A stretch of DNA of 64,000 nucleotides from the NCBI RefSeq assembly GCF_014839805.1, contig NC_051119.1, positions 7,929,245 through 7,993,244 on the forward strand, written 5' to 3'. The translations under genes and the position numbers were made by a program. Within the stretch, counting starts at the first letter, position 1; every line of letters begins with the position of its first letter. The notes beneath the pieces were generated by a model, which saw nothing but the letters and a program-made list of their open reading frames with translations, made no database searches and was not told the origin of the DNA. The stretch comes from Manduca sexta (Eukaryota > Arthropoda > Insecta > Lepidoptera > Sphingidae). Shown piece after piece: positions 11,215 to 22,503 of this stretch.

Positions 11215-11525
11215 CTAGTGGTAGGTCTCACATATGACAGTTCATCTGGGTAGGTACCACCGCAATATCTATTTCTGCCGGCAAGCAGCAGTGACTAGTC
11301 AATGTTGTGTTCCGGTTTGAAGGACATTGTAGCCAGTGTAACTACTGGACATAATAAGACTTAACACCTCACGTCTCAGGATGGCGAGCGCAGTGGAATA
11401 TCAAACAATATTTTGTAATTCAAGGTGTTGGATGGTGTTTCAACTGTTTATGAGTGGTCGTATCGCTTGCCGTCAGACGAACGGCAAGCTCGTCTCGTCA
11501 TTCAAAGCAATAAAAATAAAGTCTG
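11215..11525 (+). repeat. Repeat family R1, near full-length plus copy
   Basis: Reading order: GGTAGGTCTCACATATGACA, GGTAGGTACCACCGCAATAT, TTCCGGTTTGAAGGACATTG, CTCAGGATGGCGAGCGCAG, TTCAAGGTGTTGGATGGTG, GACGAACGGCAAGCTCGTC, then an A-rich end. The A-rich 3' end fits a retroelement. Class unassigned. Confidence 0.7.
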
Positions 11526-12375
11526 TCTCCACATTCAGCGAGCGGTATAAAATCCGCGCATGACATTTGGGCGCGTGCTCGACTCCCTGCAATATGTGCT
11601 ACACGTAGAGCAATGTGAAACAGGGACTCCTATTTATTTATATTGAATTTAAAAATTAATTAATAAATCTGCACAGTTTTAAGATTGTTTTTATGTGAGT
11701 TAGTTTCGTTGAATATATGTTTTAATTTATCTACAAGATTCATATAGTCTGGCTTTGGGTAACATGTTGTGTGAACGTCTCTGAATTATATTGTATTTAA
11801 TTTTCTGCGCTTAGATCACTTTTAGATTAAATTATGTGCATGTTGAATTTTCCTAACTTGGGCTTGCATTATAACTATAATATAATATTTAAATCGTAGT
11901 GTTAAGTCTGCTGGAAAACCTAATAAATAAATAATAATATATAAATACTTATAAATATTTTGCAAGTAAAATGATTTATTTGATTAAATTTACCAGAATT
12001 TAATAAAGTTGATCTTTGCAGTCCATCATGCCACTACACAATTTTCATAAACAGTCTTTATTACTACTATAAAGTAAATTACATCAGTTATGCACGATAT
12101 TCTTTTTTTTATATAATTGTCACTTTAATTATTATTTAAATGAACACCACAGCTGCCTCTGCGCTACACTACACGCTATATCAGCCCTGCAAAATTATTC
12201 CAAGGAATATTAAAAACCCTTGTAATAGGGTCGTGAGTTGGGGTTCGATTCCCGGACAGATAGCGTGACACCATTTCGTATTTAAACTCATTTCCATAAC
12301 ATATGACAAATGCTAAACAATTGAACATAAAAACATTTAGGATTATTCGCTTTTTTAATATTACTTTTTACTAAT
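11526..12375. other. AT-rich intergenic stretch
   Basis: No gene was found. A short B-box-like motif (GGTTCGATTCCCGG) at about 12241-12255 suggests a SINE relic. Confidence 0.4.
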
Positions 12376-12379
12376 ATGA

Positions 12380-12570
12380 ATAACGGTGAAGGAAAACATC
12401 GTGAGGTAACCTGCACATCTGAGAAGTTCTCTATAGGAATTTCGAAGGTGTGTTAAGTCTACCAATCCGCACTAGGCCAGCGTGGTGGACAAAGGCTTAA
12501 TCCCTCTCAGTAATAGAGGAGGCCCGTGTCCCAGCAGTGGTACAGTATATAATAGAGAGCTGATATTATA
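12380..12570 (+). repeat. SINE B, 5'-truncated
   Basis: It contains AACGGTGAAGGAAAACATCG, CTGAGAAGTTCTCTATAGGA, ACCAATCCGCACTAGGCCAG and the terminal TATATAATAGAGAGCTGATA. Confidence 0.7.
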
Positions 12571-12635
12571 TTATACTAATATGAATGAAAATGATTTCTT
12601 ATGTTTACGCGAATTTTAGATACCTAATTTTTTTA

Positions 12636-12866
12636 CACGTACACGGCAAAATGACCCTTATGCACCTGATGGTAAGTGGGGTCCAATAGAATGTCGACTG
12701 ACGAGAGATGATTACCCCTCGGCAGTCGACACAATTATATTGAAACTGCATATAGACAAGTTGATCCTGGAATGCGACACACTTATGTGCTCTACTAAGG
12801 CGAGTTTTAACACCTTGTGTACGGTGATCGCTATCCGGGCGGATATAAAATATATCCTAACACCAG
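12636..12866 (-). repeat. Repeat family C, minus copy
   Basis: It contains GGCAAAATGACCC, CACCTGATGGTAAGTGGGGT, GACGAGAGATGATTACCCCT, AACACCTTGTGTACGGTGAT and GCTATCCGGGCGGATATAAA. It is preceded at 12593-12625 by a family F piece (TTTCTTATGTTTACGCGAAT). Confidence 0.7.
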
Positions 12867-13044
12867 CGAAACTTCTCACCGTGGGAATTCCATCCCATAA
12901 TATGATAGTAACAAATTCCATTCACGAAAATCAGAAATCAGAACTCAACAGAAAATCCCAATACTTTACTCACCCCTTTGAATCCAAGATCTCAGCAATG
13001 CATTCATACAGTATAACCTCTCTGAGGTAGTCTTATCAATCAAG

Positions 13045-13345
13045 GTATTTTATTGCTTTCAATGACGAAACGAGCTTGCCGTTAACTTGATGGCAAGCGA
13101 TACGACTGCCTTTAAACAGTAGAAACACCATCCAACACCTTGAATTACAAAGTATTGTTCGGTGTTTCACTGCGCTCGCCATCCTGAGACATGAGATGTT
13201 AAGTCTTAGTATGTTCAGTAGTTACGCTGACTACAATGTTCTTCAAACGGGAACACAACAGTGAATACACAATGCTTGTCGGCAGAAATAGACATTGCGG
13301 TGGTACCTACCCAGGCGGACTCTCGCATATACAAGATCTACCACC
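13045..13345 (-). repeat. Repeat family R1, minus copy
   Basis: The copy is complete in order but inverted: ACGAGCTTGCCGTTAACTTG, CCATCCAACACCTTGAATTA, GACATGAGATGTTAAGTCTT, then GACATTGCGGTGGTACCTAC. Confidence 0.7.
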
Positions 13346-13765
13346 AGAAATATAATATTAGCAAATTTCCATACACATTCAAAAGTATTAAGATTTCTTA
13401 CGTAACCTACTTCGCATCGGTGCGTAATATACCGCCTAAACGTAGGGTGATGTCGTTGACCTCTTTACCGTGACAAGTAGGGGCTGCAGGGGTGTTTCGT
13501 GGGGTGGCCACCTTGGGCCGTGTCCATTGAACTGCGGGAGATCGAAAAATGGATACAGTAGGGTAGGGTAGGTAGAACCGATCAATTTTTGTCCTTTAAA
13601 AAAAAATGTCAGAACTCGTCATTTTTCATTGGCGGTCAGCTTATGTCATTGTCACAATTTTTTTTTAAATTTAGAAGCTTGGTCATATGTCCATGATCAA
13701 GTCGCTCCATACGTCTGTTTTTACGGGTGTTCACTGTCCATTCACTATGTCAAAATATTTCTTTA

Positions 13766-14050
13766 CTAGCTGACCCGAAAGACGTTGTCCCGTCTTAACT
13801 ATGAATTTGCAGTGCGCATTCTGTCAAGCGCTGACAGTTATTTCAAACAATTGACAGTTATATAAAATTAATATTTTCGTTAAGTTTTCTTAAATTTTCT
13901 AATCCGCGCAATTTTTTGAATTTTTCTTTCATAAGCACCTTCTTCTGACAATAACAAACACAACAAAAAAAATAATAGTGAAATCGGTTCAGCCGTTCAC
14001 GCGCGATGGCGTGACCAAGGGAAATAGGGATTCATTTTTATATATATAGA
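13766..14050 (-). mobile_element. Non-autonomous Helitron, Lep1-like
   Basis: On the minus strand it begins TCTATATATATAAAAATGAA and ends GTCGGGTCAGCTAG-type (here TTTCGGGTCAGCTAG). The host A is before it and the host T after it, as Helitrons require. There are no inverted ends and no target duplication. At 285 bases it has no coding capacity. Other copies: 15669, 42734, 49916 and 63576. Confidence 0.8.
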
Positions 14051-14384
14051 TAGATTGACATCCTAGCAACTTCCGGCGCAGGAAATAATAAAAAACTATT
14101 TATGATGCCCACATCGAAACCCAAGTTATGAGTTCCACTCCGCACATTGTCTCAATCACGTGACAACTTATGATGAATTTTAACCACTAAAAACAATAAA
14201 AGTAAAGTAAATTAAGTAAATAATCACATTCAAAAACAACTAAAAATAATAAAAGTAAAAATTAAGTAAAGTAACCATAAGTGAAATTAAATTATTTTTA
14301 GTAGTTTTTATATTTTATGTTTGATCTTCATAATGCCCAGTAATTTTACTGTTTAAAAGTTTTCTATACAAAACACACACATCA

Positions 14385-14550
14385 TGACTACATCCTCCAA
14401 TATCCACGAAGGGTTAGGTAGAGGTGTAATCAAGACATCCGTTTTCGCCAAGTGTGTCCCATCACGTGATATGGAACCCTTTAGCTATATCGATCACAAA
14501 TTCCAAACTCCGGGCTGATAGTGAGGAAAAACCACTATTCCCAAACATAG
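14385..14550 (-). repeat. SINE family A, minus, truncated
   Basis: It carries GGTTAGGTAGAGGTGTAA, CCCATCACGTGATATGGA and CAAACTCCGGGCTGATAGTG; the tRNA-like head is missing. Confidence 0.65.
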
Positions 14551-14574
14551 TTTTTTTTTTTATTTTATTCTTAA

Positions 14575-14767
14575 CTAGCGACCCGCCCCGGCTTCGCACG
14601 GGTGCAATATTTCTCCACTATTTAATAGATGTTATTATACATATAAACCTTCCTCTTGAATCACTCTATCTATTAAAAAAAACCGCATCAAAATCCGTTG
14701 CGTAGTTTTAAAGATTTAAGCACACATAGAGACAGAGAAAGCGACTTTGTTTTATACAATGTAGTGA
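14575..14767 (-). mobile_element. Second non-autonomous Helitron family
   Basis: On the minus strand it starts TCACTACATTGTATAAAACA and ends CCGGGGCGGGTCGCTAG, with host A and T at the two junctions. The GC-rich subterminal GAAGCCGGGGCGGGTCGC region gives the 3' hairpin typical of Helitrons. I recall very similar sequences in many insects, but no search was run. Confidence 0.7.
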
Positions 14768-15668
14768 TTTAGGGTTTTTGTCCACAAGAACTTACCAAAA
14801 CTATTGTATCATACAGTAAAAATTATACAGATTGAGAAATAGACATACAATCTACACATCTAGGTGATAGTCACTAAATTACAGAGCCCCTTTGCCACAT
14901 CAGTCCTTGGACACGACAGGATGGACTGAATCAAACCTACATCCAATTTATTATGTTTAAATTGCCTGAAAGTTCCTCCCTTTCTATTTGAGACCATAGA
15001 TTTGAATCTGAACGCAGTGCTATGTCGCATCGCGCAAATACAACTACGCCATCAAGGCAATACGGAACACAATAGTTCTCATGTAATATTGAAACAAAGA
15101 AATCGCAATTTATTACTTTGCAGCGAAAATAATAATCTATTCGAGGTGTCCTTACAATGGAAACAAACACACTAACCTCGGAAACACCAGAAAGAACAAT
15201 CGAAACCATTCCCCAGCGCGTGTCTGCAACGTTCTACGATGATATCAACTCTATTACGTTCGTAATAATGTCGAATTTCAAATGCCTTTGCTTGTAAGAT
15301 TGATCAATTCTATTAAAAATCACGCACGATAGATTCTCAACTTTATCACTTCATTTTAGAGTAGAAAATGCTGTAATAGGCTAGTAGGGTACTGGTAACA
15401 TTTTCCTGTATTAAGGACCAGTGAATAAGCGACCTTGTAACTTGCGCTTTAGGCACATTTTTCTTAAAAGATATGGTGTAATAAAAAGTTCAATATTTTT
15501 TTGCAAATCCTGCTAAATATTCCGGAGAAAATTTCTGAAACACTCCTCGACCTCTGTTATAGTAATGTCCCTAAAGTTAGAATATATCATTATATTTATA
15601 TTTTTGTATAACAGACTGAGAAAGCAGGAAGTGGGTCACCAGAAGTTTGAACGTTTCATATTCGACAA
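14768..15668. other. Intergenic, nothing recognised
   Basis: The short open frame at 14937-15209 has no recognisable similarity. No repeat family was noted. Confidence 0.35.
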
Positions 15669-15956
15669 TCTATATATATATAAAAATGAATCCCTATTTC
15701 CCTTGGTCACGCCATCACGCGCGAACGGCTGGACCGATTTCACTATTTTTTTTGTTGTATTTGTTATTGTCAGGAGAAGGTTCTTATGAAAGAAAAAATT
15801 CAAAAAATTGCGCGGAAAATTAGAAAATTTAAGAAAACTTAACGAAAATATTAATTTTATATAACTATCAATTGCTTGAAATAACTGTTAGCGATTGATA
15901 GAATGCGCGCTGCAAATTCATAGTTAAGACGGGACAACGTCTGTCGGGTCAGCTGG
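15669..15956 (+). mobile_element. Non-autonomous Helitron, Lep1-like
   Basis: It begins TCTATATATATATAAAAATG after host A and ends GTCGGGTCAGCTGG before host T (CTGG fits the CTRR rule). Internal landmarks match 13766-14050: CTTGGTCACGCCATCACGCG and AAGACGGGACAACGTCTG. Confidence 0.8.
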
Positions 15957-16154
15957 TATCGAATATAAATCTACCCTTACAGCCTTAATAAACGATATCA
16001 ATCTTCATTCCAATTCCGAGATACCAATCAAAATAATTCATTTGTAATCAAGTCAAAATAAAATATTCTGATGAGGCCATTTTTAAGATAGATCGAAAGA
16101 AGTTATTGGGGTCGGTTTTTAAAAATGGCGGTTAATGGTAACTAACAGATACGT

Positions 16155-16289
16155 TATAGTGCCACAAACTTATCTGGCCCGGTGGCCGAAAGAGGAACTA
16201 ACGACGTCGTTTTGAAAAGTCAATCTGCCTGCCATTCGCTGACATAACAGCGACTTTCTCACCGGGCCAGATAAGTTTGTGGGACTATA
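16155..16289. mobile_element. Short inverted-repeat (MITE-like) element
   Basis: The 30-base ends (16155-16184 and 16260-16289) are inverted with one clear mismatch; the shared core is CACAAACTTATCTGGCCCGG. TATA-like bases lie at the outer edges, possibly a TA duplication. A lone end relic, CTAGATAAGTTTGTG, occurs near 16990. Confidence 0.65.
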
Positions 16290-17592
16290 CATTCGAATTT
16301 GACACCGACTCGTACGTCATCTTAAAGAATAATTTATTTATTTTTATGCACTCGGTGCATTCACTCCGAACAACTAAAAAAAACATAAACTTAGTCTATG
16401 ATTACGATACACAATGTAGTACATTTGTTAGATTAGTGTTTCCGATACTTTTGGAGAAAAATCATAGCATTACTGATATATCGTTGTCGAGTTTGCGATT
16501 ACGCGCCTGCGAACGGTATGCTCGTCTCGTCATTTAGTCAATATGCGAATGAAACATGATTCTTGAGACAAGATTAGGCGAGCAATTTGCTCGTTTGATG
16601 TCTATGCTATAAAAACCTATCCAAAAGAATATGAAATACCCTGATATAAACTTATTTATATGATAATGCTGTGAATACTTTAGGGTTAGCCGGCCTAGAT
16701 ACGTTTCGAAGCATGAAGAGACTAATTAATTAGTCGAGGCCCCCCAAATATCAAAGGGAAAGCTTTTAGCCCAATGACAACTATACGGAATCGTATAATT
16801 AGGGGCTATAGACTACGAGCAATACAGTGTCTATAATAAAGGACAGTATATATGTATGACTGTATATTCTATAGACACGGACGTCCATATAAATTATTTG
16901 TTCAAAATCTGAACTAAAATGGCAACCAAAACGTCACCGTTATAATAATATACGATGTTAATGAATGTATTGACAATAGTTCCCGCCCTAGATAAGTTTG
17001 TGTCTTGGGGTCTGCGTTAATTAGCGGTATAATTTATAAATTAGCTCTAAATCCATTCAGGAGTTTTTATTCGAAATCTATAAAAATCTTTACAAAGTTT
17101 CTTATCATATTCAGCTTTTTAAATTTTTGTCATCATATAAAAAGGGGTAAACAAGTTAATGGAAGACCGATATAAAAAAAAGTATAAATCGATTTTTGTA
17201 ATTTATATCTCTTTTTAGTTTGTTTGCGTATCAAGCGAAAGTCGCTCATCGGATTCAAAACCCTTCATTTATCAATATTTTATATGTTGCTTTTACATGC
17301 ATTTGTGTTATATTATCATGTTTTGTGAAGCATTATGCTCAACATTTATGATGCAAGCAGTCAGTATAAAAACCTATATTAAAGGTAAAAATACAAACTT
17401 TTTGTAACAAAAACCTATGAAGTAGGCAGCGGTAAAACAAAAAGTGAATAATACTAGACATTACCATATAAATTACCTTGCCTTCCCCTTTGTTTTATTA
17501 GGGTTGCTTTATCTAAGAGAAATTGTTTTAATTGTCTCCTGTGTGGGGTTCGGTTTGGGTATAATCGATATCTGCCTTTGTAACATCCGTTC
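16290..17592. other. AT-rich intergenic stretch
   Basis: It holds an R1 fragment at 16505-16540 (GCTCGTCTCGTCATT) and the MITE end relic near 16990. No gene seen. Confidence 0.4.
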
Positions 17593-17648
17593 CGTTTGAA
17601 TCGATATTGAATTAATTTACCGTTTGAATCGATATTGAATTAATTTAT
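17593..17648. repeat. 28-base tandem duplication
   Basis: Two units, 17593-17620 and 17621-17648, are identical except for the last base. Each contains GAATCGATATTGAATTAATT. Confidence 0.85.
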
Positions 17649-17734
17649 CTAGGACACGAGTAAAAATTCTCGTGCTGTAGATATGTTTTTAAAAACGTAA
17701 AATATAATTGCGGTTTGCTCTGTTCGCCTGAATC

Positions 17735-18130
17735 TATTAATATTTAAGCTGATGTGTTTGTACGCGCTAATCTCAGGAACTACTAAATTGTTTTTGATAT
17801 TTTTGTTAGTAATAGGAAGCTACATTATTCCTGAGTGCTATACTGCCGTGCTAAGCACGAACGCGGTATCTCAAATCAAAATTAAATTCTAGATGTTTAT
17901 GTCGTCAGATAGCTTAAAGAAATACCCATCTAATGAACTTACCTAAGAACAGTATCTTGTTTTGTGGTTAAAAAAAAAATCTCTCTCTCTATCTCAGTTT
18001 TACATACAAAACTATAAAACTATATTTACAAAACTTTGATTATCTGGAAATAAGGTTTCCCTGACATATCGCTTTTGCGCTTAGTACGGCAGTATAGGCA
18101 ACTTTTTTAAAGACGCGAGCAAAAGCTAGA
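17735..18130 (+). repeat. Repeat family D, split by an insertion
   Basis: The left part ends in CTGAGTGCTATA (to 17842). The right part resumes with TATAGGCAACTTTTTTAA (from 18093) and ends CGCGAGCAAAAGCTAG. Uninterrupted copies elsewhere read GAGTGCTATAGGCTACTTTT, giving the empty site. Confidence 0.75.
17843..18092. mobile_element. Inverted-repeat DNA element inserted in family D
   Basis: The element is 250 bases. Ends of about 30 bases are inverted but imperfect: left CTGCCGTGCTAAGCACGAAC, right (reverse complement) CTGCCGTACTAAGCGCAAAA. It is flanked by TATA on both sides (17839-17842 and 18093-18096), one copy of which is present in the empty site. No transposase remains. Superfamily unassigned. 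Confidence 0.75.
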
Positions 18131-18261
18131 GTAAAAGTTCCATTATGTATTATTGTGGGGTATACAGTAAACTACATTTTACTTTTCGCGAGCATACGAT
18201 AAATATGCCAAACCGCTTTTACAAATTCCTAAGTAGATTGACATTTTGATATTTAATACAG

Positions 18262-18510
18262 CTAACGATGGTGGTAGGATGTATTTTATATCCGCCCAGA
18301 TAGCGACCACCGTAAACAAGGTGTTAAAACCCACAATAGTGGCGTACGTAAGTGTGTCGAGTTTCGAAATCAGCCTGTGTATATCCGGTTCTATTAGGCC
18401 GGCATAATTGTGTCGACTGTCGAGGGATAATCATCTCTCGTCAGTTGATATTACTATCACACTCTCCACTTACCATCAGGTGCAGTGAAGTTACTTTGCC
18501 GTGCTTGTTT
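18262..18510 (+). repeat. Repeat family C, plus copy
   Basis: It reads GGTAGGATGTATTTTATATC, GCCCAGATAGCGACCACCGT, CAAGGTGTTAAAACCC, TATATCCGGTTCTATTAGGC, then CGTCAGTTGATATTACTATC and CATCAGGTGCAGTGAAGTTA. Confidence 0.7.
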
Positions 18511-18537
18511 TGAAAAATAATACGAAATAACTTTTGT

Positions 18538-18788
18538 TAAGTGTAGTTAGTTAGACGGAAGGGGAAGGGGGATAGATTGCGAAATACAATTGTTATTTTT
18601 TTTATTTGTTTCACAACTTGAGATATATACATATATTCCTAAAAAAATAAATAAAAATTATGCGATTAAGTGTAGTTAGACGGGGGGAAGGGGGATAGAT
18701 TGCGAAATAAAATTGTTACTTTTTTATTTGGTTCATAACTTGGTATATGCACATATCTTATTCCTAAAAAAATCATTAAAATTATACG
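18538..18788. repeat. Direct tandem duplication of about 125 bases
   Basis: Units 18538-18665 and 18666-18788 share TTAAGTGTAGTTAG, AAGGGGGATAGATTGCGAAA, a T-rich tract and ATTCCTAAAAAAAT. They differ by small indels. Confidence 0.75.
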
Positions 18789-19186
18789 AAGTCGAAATTC
18801 TAAAACTAGTGAACACAACACGCATTTCACAAATATTTATAGTTTTAATTTTAGTGTGAACAATTAAAAAATGATAACTTATACTTCTGTGTACCCCGAA
18901 AAGGGCATGTTATGTTACTTTAATGTTATGCCGGCATATTTCCTTGCAGCATAATACATTATTATACCACAAGACAACTCCACATCAAGAATTTTCCATC
19001 CTGTAATTTTCCTATTTTCCTCGACAGCCCTGCGCAATATCTAGGGAAACTCAGCGAAGCTATTTTAGACGTAAAAGCGTTGTACAGTTACACCACGTAC
19101 TATTTGGAGTTTGGAAAAAAAATATTAAAACATTTCGCAGATTCTCACAATCGAGATTTCTTTTTGTGTGTGTATGCACTATTATG

Positions 19187-19505
19187 TTCCGGTTCAAACC
19201 AGTTACAGCCAGTCTAAGTACTTACCTAGCATTATAAAGAATGAACAGAGCATTTAAGAGCCTTATGACATTTCGAAATCAATTGTAGCCAGTGTAACTA
19301 TTGGACGTAATAAGACAACATCTCTTGTGATAATAAGACAACATGTCTTAGGATGGCTAGCGCAGTGGAATAGTAGTCACACTGGCTACAATGTCCTTCA
19401 AACCGGAACACAACAATGACTACACAGTGTTGCTTGGCGGCAGAAATAGACATTGTGGTGGTACCTACCAAAGCGGGAGCTCACATATGAGAGACCTACC
19501 ACCAA
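19187..19505. repeat. Repeat family R1, two copies head-to-head
   Basis: A plus fragment (19275-19375: TGTAGCCAGTGTAACTATTG, ATGTCTTAGGATGGCTAGCG) meets a minus fragment (19373-19505: CACTGGCTACAATGTCCTTC, ATTGTGGTGGTACCTACC). A short plus fragment also sits at 19187-19220. Confidence 0.6.
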
Positions 19506-20009
19506 TAAAGTAAGTCAACTTGTAGTCAAGTCACTACTTTAAAATTATTAGTTATTGAACATGCTAGAAACATTACGAAATTGTTCAAGATGTAAGAAAC
19601 ACCATACTAGTTTTAAACTAATAGTTGCTTAAGTTGTTCTTCATCGAATTCTCACATATGAGAGGCCTACCAGTAGTTTTTAAATTTCAATGAAAATATT
19701 GACTTTTCGTCTCATGTCCGTGGTATATGTGACCTAACTTTCTCAGTTTCCGCTATATCTCCTTTTTGCCTCTCGTTACCTGCGCTTTACACCGCCCACA
19801 CCTCCCCTCAATTTGTACCTCAAATACGTTTGTACTGAAATGGAATTTTACAAAGAAAAATCATAATACAAATGTCGAATGAGATGTTAGGAGCTTTGAC
19901 CTCAATACAGTAAGTAATTTAAGTCAAGGAGCCTATTTAAAATCAGTTAATACTTTGATGTAATTACAAAAAATATACGCAAATGAGATAAATTACAAAA
20001 TATAATTCG

Positions 20010-20380
20010 CTGGTGGTAGGATATATTTTATATCCGCCCGGATAACGTCAACCGTACACAACGTGTTCAAAACCGCAATAGTGGTCCAAGTAATGATTTC
20101 TTATGTTTACGCGAATGTTAGACATTGATTGCCTTCATGAAGGCTGCAAAGTCTTCGAAACGTCGGGAGAAAATAAAATACTAACACCGCGATAGAATCC
20201 GAAAATTAGTTTAATTTCAATGGTCCAAGTAAGTGTGTTGCGTCCCAGGATCAGTTTGTATATATCCGGTTCCAATAGATCGACATAATTGTCTCGACTG
20301 TTTGATGGTAATCATCTCTCGTTAGTCGAAATTCTATTGCACCTTACTACACTTACCATCCGATGCAGTGGGGCCATTTG
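20010..20380 (+). repeat. Repeat family C, plus copy with nested insertion
   Basis: The family C order is interrupted between 20093 and 20221. Landmarks: GGTAGGATATATTTTATATC, AAAACCGCAATAGTGG, then (after the insert) GTTTGTATATATCCGGTTCC and ATCATCTCTCGTTAGTCGA. Confidence 0.75.
20094..20220. mobile_element. Family F element nested in family C, with 12-base target duplication
   Basis: The 127-base insert is flanked by the direct repeat TGGTCCAAGTAA at 20082-20093 and 20221-20232. The insert holds TTCTTATGTTTACGCGAATG and AAGTCTTCGAAACGTCGGGA. Related sequence without this context occurs at 12593-12625 and 38360-38480. The duplication length fits a retroposon-type insertion. Confidence 0.75.
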
Positions 20381-20429
20381 ACCGACCCGGAATAAAAGTA
20401 CAGCTACTACTAATATTATCAAGATAAAG

Positions 20430-20575
20430 AGTTTGTTTGTTGGCCAGCATCTACTAAACCGATTTTACATTTTATTCTGTAATAGGAAGCTACATTACTT
20501 CTGAGTGCTGTAGGCTACTTTTATTGTATAAAATCTTTTTTTATTCCAGCTGAACCGCTAGCAGAAGCTAGTAAA
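20430..20575 (+). repeat. Repeat family D
   Basis: It contains AATAGGAAGCTACATTACTT, GAGTGCTGTAGGCTACTTTT and the end GCTAGCAGAAGCTAGT. Confidence 0.6.
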
Positions 20576-22004
20576 ACATAAAATTGAATTAAACACAAGA
20601 TAAAGCATAAAATAATAATTTTAACAACTATTCATTAGATCTGTTAGCAAAAGAATCATTACTTATTTTTTGTCATATTACATATTTTTGTTCAACATAA
20701 GTTTTAGAATGAAAAAGATTCAGATTATAGTAAAACTAATTAACTGATATAAAGAAAAAAAAAATAACTTAGCTTTTCCTATGACCCTGTTTGCGTTGAA
20801 GATTATTCCTCAAAAAAGTAGTCCATATAGCTCTCATGAATTTTCGGAATCAGTTCAGTAGTTTCAGAGATTACGTCTTCATTTAAACTTTGCCGTTAAT
20901 AGCTAAAGTTTGTAAGTTAGTTTCGGCCAGCGATTTCCCCCTGACCTTATCCGACGCTATAGAATAAAATTTGTTTAAAATATATTGGTATCTAAATATC
21001 TTTAGAAAAATATGATATTCATATGCAATTTTATTAAAAAAAGGGACAAATAAACCGTGACAAGTTAATTATAAAAAGAACATTTAAAAAAATTACAAAT
21101 ATACTTGTTGAGTAAATTATTACAATTATAATTATTTGCAACGGTTAACTGGCGGTTTACCTATCAATTACTTATTGTAAGAGTTCTTAATTTACTTGAA
21201 CATTGTGAAATAAGCTCTACTGCTTATCAATAAGTATTAAAATCGATGAGGAGGAAAAGGAGAGAACTGTTTTGTTTTGTCGTCTTATATAGTGATGTTT
21301 ATTTCTTTAGGTATAAGGTCTCTACTTGACTATACACTAGCTCTACACCTGGGTAGGAATTTGAACAGGTTATCACGTACTTTGGATGTGTAGTCTTTAG
21401 CATGATGAGCGCACCATCATTATGAATGTTATGCAAATATCATCTAGGTGTGTATACTATAGGAACCTTGTAGGAACTAAATGGAATTTCCGTACTTTCT
21501 GGCGTTCTTGCAATGAGCATTATTTGAATCAAATCTAACAGCTCATATGATGGGACTCTTTCATTTGTTCTTTAATTCGTGGCTTTGTCAGTTGTAGACG
21601 TCCCTATACTTAAGGTTACAATGCCCCTTAGTTCATATTTTGTCTCCCGCTTTGCTATGGAGAGAAGTGGATAATCAATATTATCAATTCCTCCTTATCT
21701 TCTATTTGATTAATTTCGTTGCGGGATAAAAAGCTTAGTGTTCCCTGAGACTAGCTGAACTTCATCACTCGAAGTCATAACGCGTGCCACTGCTGATCCT
21801 GGCTTATAGGAGTTCTAGAGGTGGGCGTGAGGGCGGGAAAATACTATACACTGGTTGCATTTCACAATTCGCCTCCCATTTCGCCTCTACATAGTTCTGC
21901 TTAGATATACGCCGAGTGAACGTACTAGTAGAAAGTAGATTCGTTTCGCCAACATTATTTATTTCAGATAATGTGATTTGGGAGTTATCGCTCTCTTTAA
22001 GCGC
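20576..22004. other. Intergenic, nothing recognised
   Basis: AT-rich, with no long open frame, no splice-bounded coding signal and no family match noticed. Confidence 0.4.
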
Positions 22005-22165
22005 GAAGGTAAATATTGTGAGGAAACCTGCATACCTGAGAAGTTCTCTATAGGAATTTTGGGGATGTGAAGTCTACCAATCCGCACTAAGCCAGCGTGG
22101 TGGATTAAGGCCTAATCTCTCTCAGTAGTACAGGAGGCCTGTACCCAGTATTTGGTAAAGTAGAG
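22005..22165 (+). repeat. SINE B, truncated
   Basis: It shows GTGAGGAAACCTGCATACCT, GAGAAGTTCTCTATAGGAAT, ACCAATCCGCACTAAGCCAG and AGTAGTACAGGAGGCCTGTA. Confidence 0.65.
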
Positions 22166-22503
22166 TTAGCCATCAAAGTATCAACTACTTCAATAAAATC
22201 ATAAATTTAATACTCTTACACATTAAATTCAATCAAAATATTATTTTTCTCTTTGTCTAGAATAAAGTCTCTGAAGTTAATTTTTAGTGAAGAAAAAACG
22301 ATTTTTAATCCGGACACAAAAGTTTAAACGATTTTCAATTTTCAATTAAATCAGCATCTTTTAGGTGACTGTTCTAAAATCGAATCCTTGGTAAGAAATT
22401 ACTTTTGAGAGTTTGTCAATCGTAAATTTATTCAAGATAAGAAGCACAAGATGCGAATTTGTGCTAGGTATAATAATTGACATGTCTGACATTGTTTTGT
22501 ATA

